Assembly (NCBI GenBank): GCA_012517355.1
Contig: JAAYVD010000022.1
Location: 139,011 to 182,960, forward strand
Length of the DNA: 43,950 bases
DNA from: Candidatus Rifleibacteriota bacterium
GTDB taxonomy: Bacteria > Muiribacteriota > Ozemobacteria > Ozemobacterales > Ozemobacteraceae
Direction: 5' to 3'
Positions 40,054 to 43,950 of the stretch are shown here, piece by piece. The notes beneath the pieces are model-generated. The model had not been told where the DNA came from. It was given only the letters and a program-made list of their open reading frames with translations, and ran no database searches. Each line of letters begins with the position of its first letter. Position 1 is the stretch's first letter. Position numbers and translations under genes: made by a program.

Positions 40054-41282
40054 ACCTTTCCCTTCCCCTTGCCGGTCTTGCTGCCTACGATCTCCATCGT
40101 GTCCTGGGCGATGACCAGTTCCTCGTTGGTGGGAACGACCAGGGTGCGCACGCGCGCGTTGGGGGTCGAGATGTCGCCCTCGGCGCCGCGCCAGGTCACC
40201 TCGTTCTTCTGCAGGTCGATCTCGATGCCCAGAAACTCCATGTCCTTGCAGACGATGCCGCGCACGATGGGGCTGTTCTCGCCGACGCCCGCGGTGAAGA
40301 CCAGGGCGTCGCAGCCGTTCAGGGTGGCGATGTAGGCGCCGATGTACTTGCGGATGCGGTAGGCGTAGACCTCGAGGGCGAGGTTGGCGCGCTCGCTGCG
40401 CTTGGGCCAGCCCTCTTCGAGGTCGCGCAGGTCGTTCGACTCCTGGCTGATGCCCAGCACGCCGCTGTGCTTGTTCAGCAGGTTGTCGACCTCCTGGACG
40501 CTCAGTTCGTATTTCTTCATGAGGTACAGGGAGATCGCGGGGTCGATGTCGCCGCAGCGGGTGCCCATCACGAGGCCTTCCAGCGGGGTGTGGCCCATCG
40601 AGGTGTCGACCGACACGCCCTGGTCGATGGCGGCGATCGAGCAGCCGTTGCCCAGGTGCACGGTGATGATCTTCATCTTCTCGTAGGGCTTCTTCAGCAG
40701 TTCGGCGGCCCGGCGAGAGACGAACCGGTGGCTGGTGCCGTGGAACCCGTAGCGTCGGATGCCGTCCTTCTCGTAGAAGCGGTAGGGCAGGCCATACAGG
40801 AAGGCTTTGGGCTTCATGGTCTGGTGGAAGGCCGTGTCGAACACGCCCACCTGCCTGACCTTGGGCATGATCTCGGTGACCGCCTCCACGCCCTTCAGGT
40901 TGGGCGGGTTGTGCAGCGGGGCGAACACGATGCAGTCGCGGATCGCCCGCAGCACGTTTTCGTCGATCAGCACGCTGGCGGCGAACTTCTCGCCGCCGTG
41001 GACGATGCGGTGACCCACCGCATCGATCTGATCGAGGCTCTTGAGCACGCCGGTCTTCTCGCCGGTCAGCAGGTCGAGAATCTTCTTGATGCCGTCCTTG
41101 TGGTCGAGGATCTCGGTCTGGATGACCGTCTTGTCGCTCTGGCCGGCCTTCTTGTGGTCGATCTTCGAGCCGGACATCCCGACCCGGTGGACGAGGCCCT
41201 TGGCCAGCACGCTCTGGTCGCGCATGTCGAAGAGCTGGTACTTGATGGAGGAAGAACCGCAGTTGAGAACCAGGATGTTCAT
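40050..41282 (-). CDS. ackA: acetate kinase
   Basis: 410 residues. It interconverts acetyl phosphate and acetate, making ATP in fermentation. Motifs: VLNCGSSSIKYQLFDM, HRIVHGGEKF, PLHNPPNLKGV, FDTAFHQTM, YRFYEKDGIRRYGFHGTSHRFVS, HLGNGCSIAAI, MGHTPLEGLVMGTRCGDIDP and FTAGVGENS. A Lys/Gly-rich tail (KTGKGKGKV) follows the normal end. GGAGG is 6 nt before the ATG. It follows hbd by 10 nt and must be co-transcribed with it. No phosphotransacetylase gene is here. Butyrate kinase is unlikely, because the acetate kinase motifs fit throughout. Confidence 0.95.
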   Translation of the reverse strand: MNILVLNCGSSSIKYQLFDMRDQSVLAKGLVHRVGMSGSKIDHKKAGQSDKTVIQTEILDHKDGIKKILDLLTGEKTGVLKSLDQIDAVGHRIVHGGEKFAASVLIDENVLRAIRDCIVFAPLHNPPNLKGVEAVTEIMPKVRQVGVFDTAFHQTMKPKAFLYGLPYRFYEKDGIRRYGFHGTSHRFVSRRAAELLKKPYEKMKIITVHLGNGCSIAAIDQGVSVDTSMGHTPLEGLVMGTRCGDIDPAISLYLMKKYELSVQEVDNLLNKHSGVLGISQESNDLRDLEEGWPKRSERANLALEVYAYRIRKYIGAYIATLNGCDALVFTAGVGENSPIVRGIVCKDMEFLGIEIDLQKNEVTWRGAEGDISTPNARVRTLVVPTNEELVIAQDTMEIVGSKTGKGKGKV

Positions 41283-41292
41283 GGCCGCCTCC

Positions 41293-42213
41293 TTACGCGG
41301 AAAAACCGCTGGTGGTCAGATCGGTGGGCTGCAGGCCCGAGCCTTCGGTCTTCAGGCCGTCGGGGCCGTAGCGGTAGAACCCGCGGCCCGATTTGAGGCC
41401 CTTCCAGCCGGCCCGGACCATCTTGCGCAGGAGCCGGGCGGGGCGGAACGCCAGGTCGCCGGTTTCCCGAAGGAGGTTCTCCATCCACAGCAGCAGGGTC
41501 TCCAGGCCGATGCGGTCGGCCAGGGCCAGGGGGCCGCTGTTGAGGCCGAACCCCAGCTTCATCGCCTGGTCGATGTCGTCGCAGGAGGCCAGGCCTTCCT
41601 CGAGCACCTTCACGGCCTGGTTGATCATCGGGACCACCACCCGGGTGGTGATGAAGCCAGGGGTCTCGAACACCGTGATCGGGGTCTTCTCGAGGGAGCG
41701 GGCGAACCAGCGGGCTGCCTCGAAGGCCGCCTTGCCGGTCAACGGGTTCCAGCCGATCTCGACCATCGGCACCTTGCGGGCCGGGTTGAGGAAGTGCATG
41801 CCGATCACCCGCCCGGGGTGCTTCATCCCGTAGGACAGATCGCTGGCGGCGATGGTGGCGCTGTCGGAAAGGAAAACGGTCTCGGGGGGGCAGATGCCTT
41901 CCAGGCGGGCCAACAGGGCTTTCTTCGCCCCCAGGTTCTCGTGGATGGTCTCGATGACCAGGCCCACCTTGGCGGCGTCCTCGACGCGCGTCGAGGTGGT
42001 GATGCGGCTGGCGATGGCCTTCTTCTCGCTCTCGGTCAAGCCCCACCGGGCGATCTCGGCGTCCATCGCCAGGTTGATCTTCTGCAGGCCCTCTTTCAGG
42101 TGCTCTTCGGTCTCGTCGATCAGCAGGACCTCGAACCCTGCGCTGGCGACGGCCTGGGCCAGACCCTGGCCCATCACGCCGGCCCCGAAAATGGCGACCT
42201 TCTTGATGTTCAT
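41293..42213 (-). CDS. hbd: 3-hydroxyacyl-CoA (3-hydroxybutyryl-CoA) dehydrogenase
   Basis: 306 residues. NAD-binding start KKVAIFGAGVMGQGLAQAVASAGFEVLLID. VIETIHENLGAKKALLARLE, SDSATIAASDL and GMHFLNPARKVPMVEI (catalytic His in HFLNP) follow. FITTRVVVPMINQAVKVLEEGLAS and GFGLNSGPLALADRIGLETLL form the C-terminal domain. It oxidises or reduces the 3-hydroxy group of acyl-CoA; in fermenters it serves butyryl-CoA formation, otherwise fatty acid or poly-hydroxybutyrate metabolism. The family usually has STSS where this reads SDSATIAA. The ATG at 42213 has GGGAG 7 nt upstream. The promoter is at 42279-42307. Paired with ackA it suggests fermentation from acyl-CoA. Confidence 0.92.
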   Translation of the reverse strand: MNIKKVAIFGAGVMGQGLAQAVASAGFEVLLIDETEEHLKEGLQKINLAMDAEIARWGLTESEKKAIASRITTSTRVEDAAKVGLVIETIHENLGAKKALLARLEGICPPETVFLSDSATIAASDLSYGMKHPGRVIGMHFLNPARKVPMVEIGWNPLTGKAAFEAARWFARSLEKTPITVFETPGFITTRVVVPMINQAVKVLEEGLASCDDIDQAMKLGFGLNSGPLALADRIGLETLLLWMENLLRETGDLAFRPARLLRKMVRAGWKGLKSGRGFYRYGPDGLKTEGSGLQPTDLTTSGFSA

Positions 42214-42278
42214 CTGCAATCTCCCTGCCTGCTGGCTTGTATCTGCGGGATACCGGAAACCCGTATGGATAAAGGGGC

Positions 42279-42307
42279 AAGATACCAGTGCGGGGGCCGC
42301 CTGTCAA
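42279..42307 (-). promoter_or_regulatory. promoter of hbd-ackA
   Basis: On the minus strand: a perfect TTGACA (42307-42302), 17-bp spacer, TATCTT (42284-42279) preceded by TGG. It is the best promoter in the window, about 65 bp before the hbd ATG. Confidence 0.8.
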
Positions 42308-42497
42308 GGATTCCCGGTCGTTCTGGCCACACCCACTTGGCGATCCGGTGCGGAATTCATGGGCAAAGGTGGCGAGCGGTCTCGACGGCATCGGCGAACC
42401 GGGCGACAGGACCTCGGATATCCGCTTGGGAAGCACGGCGAGAAGGGTTGTGGTGGCGTGGAACGACCCGGGCGGTCGGTCGGAACCCGCCCCGACA

Positions 42498-42526
42498 TTG
42501 ACATCCTGGCCCGACCCGGCTAGGGT
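42498..42526 (+). promoter_or_regulatory. promoter of the 289-residue exported protein gene
   Basis: TTGACA (42498-42503), 17-bp spacer, TAGGGT (42521-42526), about 30 bp before the ATG at 42558. It is divergent from the hbd-ackA promoter; the 190 bp between them hold no gene. Confidence 0.55.
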
Positions 42527-42557
42527 GGGGCCAATCAACCGGTGGAGGTGGTCGGTC

Positions 42558-43427
42558 ATGGCGGCCTGTGGGCGTGGGAAAGGGATGGACAGCGTGGCGT
42601 TCGGCCTGGTCATGGGCCTCGTGGTGATGCTGGCGGCCGGAGCCGTCTGTCCAGGCCAGGAGGGACAACCGGCTTCCGCCGCCGATCTCTGGACAAGGGC
42701 CCGCGCCCTCCTGGACGGAACCCTGGGTGCCATCACCCCGGAGGCGCAGGGGGTGTTCCTCCGCTTCGAGGTCCTGGTGGGGGATGCCTCCCTGGGCAGC
42801 GGCACCGTCGCCTTCCGCCGCCAGGGCCTGTCGTGGCTCGATCTGACGGCCCGCAGCGGGTTCTGCCGGTTCCTGCACGCCGCCACCGGCAGCGCCTGCC
42901 TCCTGCAGACCACGGCCGGTCGCACCGCCTTCACCTCGGAAGCCGGCGGCAGCGTCCCCTTCCCGATCCTGCGCATCGACCCCGACCCCGATCGGGGATT
43001 CCAGTTGAACCTGGCAATGAACATGAGCATCCAGTCAGCCACACATCCCATGGACCTGGATGTGGCGTCCGGAGCGCCCGCCTACCTCCTGGGCCGGATC
43101 CAGGCCAAATTCCCCGTGCTGCGGGAAGAAGGGGGCCAGTTGGTCTTTCGCGGCGAGGCCACGCCCGCCACCGCCACACCCGACCTGGTCATCGAGCCGG
43201 CGGCCTCGGGCGTGCGCCTGGTCGAAGCCCGGTTCCCCTACGAGGCCGGCCGCGACGTGCGGTTGCGCCTGCAGGACTTCACGGTGAACGGGGAAGTGCC
43301 CGCCCCGCCGGAGGGCTGGATGCCGCCCATCGACCCGGCAACCGCCCACGGGTCGGCCGTGACCGGCCTGCCAGCCTTCATCCAGGGGTTCTACGCCCTG
43401 CTTCGGGAGCTGATCCCCGCCTCCTGA
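42558..43427 (+). CDS. exported protein of unknown function
   Basis: 289 residues. Signal peptide at about 1-33 (SVAFGLVMGLVVMLAAGAVCPGQ). A Cys in AVCPGQ does not give a clean lipobox. The mature part is beta-rich (GVFLRFEVLVGDASLGSGTVAFRRQGLSWLDLTA; DLVIEPAASGVRLVEARFPYEAGRDVRLRLQDFTVNG), resembling LolA/LolB-like or outer-membrane lipid-carrier folds only in general style. A short hydrophobic helix ends it (PAFIQGFYALLRELI). GGAGG is just upstream of the ATG. No family is recognised. Confidence 0.7.
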   Translation: MAACGRGKGMDSVAFGLVMGLVVMLAAGAVCPGQEGQPASAADLWTRARALLDGTLGAITPEAQGVFLRFEVLVGDASLGSGTVAFRRQGLSWLDLTARSGFCRFLHAATGSACLLQTTAGRTAFTSEAGGSVPFPILRIDPDPDRGFQLNLAMNMSIQSATHPMDLDVASGAPAYLLGRIQAKFPVLREEGGQLVFRGEATPATATPDLVIEPAASGVRLVEARFPYEAGRDVRLRLQDFTVNGEVPAPPEGWMPPIDPATAHGSAVTGLPAFIQGFYALLRELIPAS

Positions 43428-43950
43428 CCCTCCTCCCCGCCAGGGTCGGACAGTGGTCTTCGCCGGCACTCCAGCATCTCGACTGACGCATCCGTTCCTC
43501 TTTCTGCATCAACCCATCGATTCGGGCAATGCCGATCGTGCTGGCGACTCCCTTCGTCACTTCCCCCCCGTTCTCCCTTTCCCCTGCCGTCCTCGAGGTT
43601 TCTGGCGAAATGCTGAAGTCTCTCTTCGACCGCCCAAAGACGGGGAATGGGCCGGGCATGGCATGGGGGCCTGGTCCCTTTCGTCCCCTGCGAATGAGGA
43701 CTTGGACGGGAAACGGAACACCGCCGATCAACGCGGATCAACGCGGATCAACGCGGATGAGGGGCGGTCGGAATCGCTGATTTTCCCGGATTCACCTGGC
43801 AAAGCCAGGCTCTTGGCGGGGAGGGGTGGACGGCAGGGCCGACCATCGGAATGGGTTCGAGCCCTTCATCCTTCCGTTGGCCGGCCGTGGGTTTTCTCGA
43901 CCCTGACCGGGCCGGGTCGCCCGTCCGGATGGCCCTCGAAAAGCATCCCC
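43428..43950 (+). other. 523-bp terminal intergenic region with repeats
   Basis: It holds a GACCCT/AGGGTC inverted repeat just past the stop, 10-bp repeat copy 3 (43726-43760) and a CCTGGC-AAA-GCCAGG hairpin (43795-43809). Short open frames on both strands lack ribosome sites and family features. The window ends inside this stretch. Confidence 0.55.
43726..43760 (+). repeat. dispersed 10-bp repeat, copy 3
   Basis: GATCAACGCG three times, then GATGAGGGGC. It is followed by GAATCGCTGATTTTC, a tail seen in loosely similar form (ATCAGCGGTCATCC) after copy 1. Confidence 0.75.

Noticed and set aside
43391-43780. Small open frames near the window end
   Set aside because: Both strands are open by base composition only; the region holds repeats and hairpins.
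43852-43875. tRNA-like gggttcgagccc
   Set aside because: No 7-bp acceptor stem, anticodon arm or D arm can be placed around it on either strand.

Overview
This is a compact, high-GC, gene-dense bacterial chromosome segment with no recognisable tRNA, rRNA, insertion sequence, prophage or CRISPR array. Signal peptides, a beta-barrel-like protein ending in Phe, prepilin-like proteins, LysM/peptidoglycan proteins and PilZ/CheR signalling parts point to a Gram-negative-type envelope. The mix (MEP isoprenoid genes, acetate kinase with 3-hydroxyacyl-CoA dehydrogenase, AmmeMemoRadiSam proteins, HEAT/TPR proteins, 10-bp GATSRACGCG-type repeats) would fit an uncultivated anaerobic or fermentative lineage such as Candidatus Riflebacteria/Ozemobacteria. 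That assignment is a guess from gene style, not a sequence match.

Layout. 1-8.2 kb (minus): a tightly overlapping run of a DUF1343/NamZ-like exported protein, two prepilin-like proteins, a very large PilX-like protein and a polytopic membrane protein, followed by a small Cys-rich protein, a CheR-type methyltransferase and a NUDIX hydrolase cut by the window edge. 8.5-9.6 kb (plus): AmrB (Memo) coupled to a tiny two-helix membrane protein. 9.6-12.0 kb (minus): a TPR/beta-barrel outer-membrane candidate and an abundant-looking exported protein. 12.3-20.3 kb (plus): an AccB-like protein without its biotin lysine, accC, xseA, xseB, ispA, ispD, an 84-bp tandem repeat, then ispE, dxr and ispF. 20.6-26.7 kb (plus): a coiled-coil membrane protein, a two-LysM protein, an SNF2 ATPase with an overlapping partner gene, a small membrane protein and a nitroreductase. 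27.0-31.0 kb (plus): a PilZ domain fused to a PLP-less alpha-oxoamine synthase fold, a LysM-glucosaminidase and an FG-GAP-like exported protein. 31.2-33.8 kb (minus): a NosR/RnfG-like FMN/Fe-S membrane protein coupled to a radical SAM enzyme (AmrS) with a twin-arginine-like leader. 34.0-40.1 kb (plus): TPR protein, HEAT/TPR protein, a zinc-ribbon/PEGA/FGE-like protein and endonuclease IV with a KPAA-rich extension. 40.1-42.2 kb (minus): hbd-ackA from a strong promoter. 42.6-43.4 kb (plus): an unknown exported protein, then repeats to the window end.

The clearest metabolic theme is isoprenoid precursor synthesis: DXP reductoisomerase, IspD, IspE, IspF and a prenyl diphosphate synthase are all here, while dxs, ispG and ispH are not. 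hbd and ackA suggest CoA-ester fermentation with substrate-level phosphorylation. The most unusual features are pseudoenzyme-like proteins in intact frames: the PilZ-oxoamine synthase fusion, the biotin-less AccB, a NamZ-like protein lacking the family PEHG segment and an FGE-like domain lacking one catalytic Cys. A second unusual feature is the possible exported radical SAM module.

Several promoters can be read by eye: hexamers 17-18 bp apart, mostly with TGn before the -10. Three families of intergenic repeats or palindromes occur.
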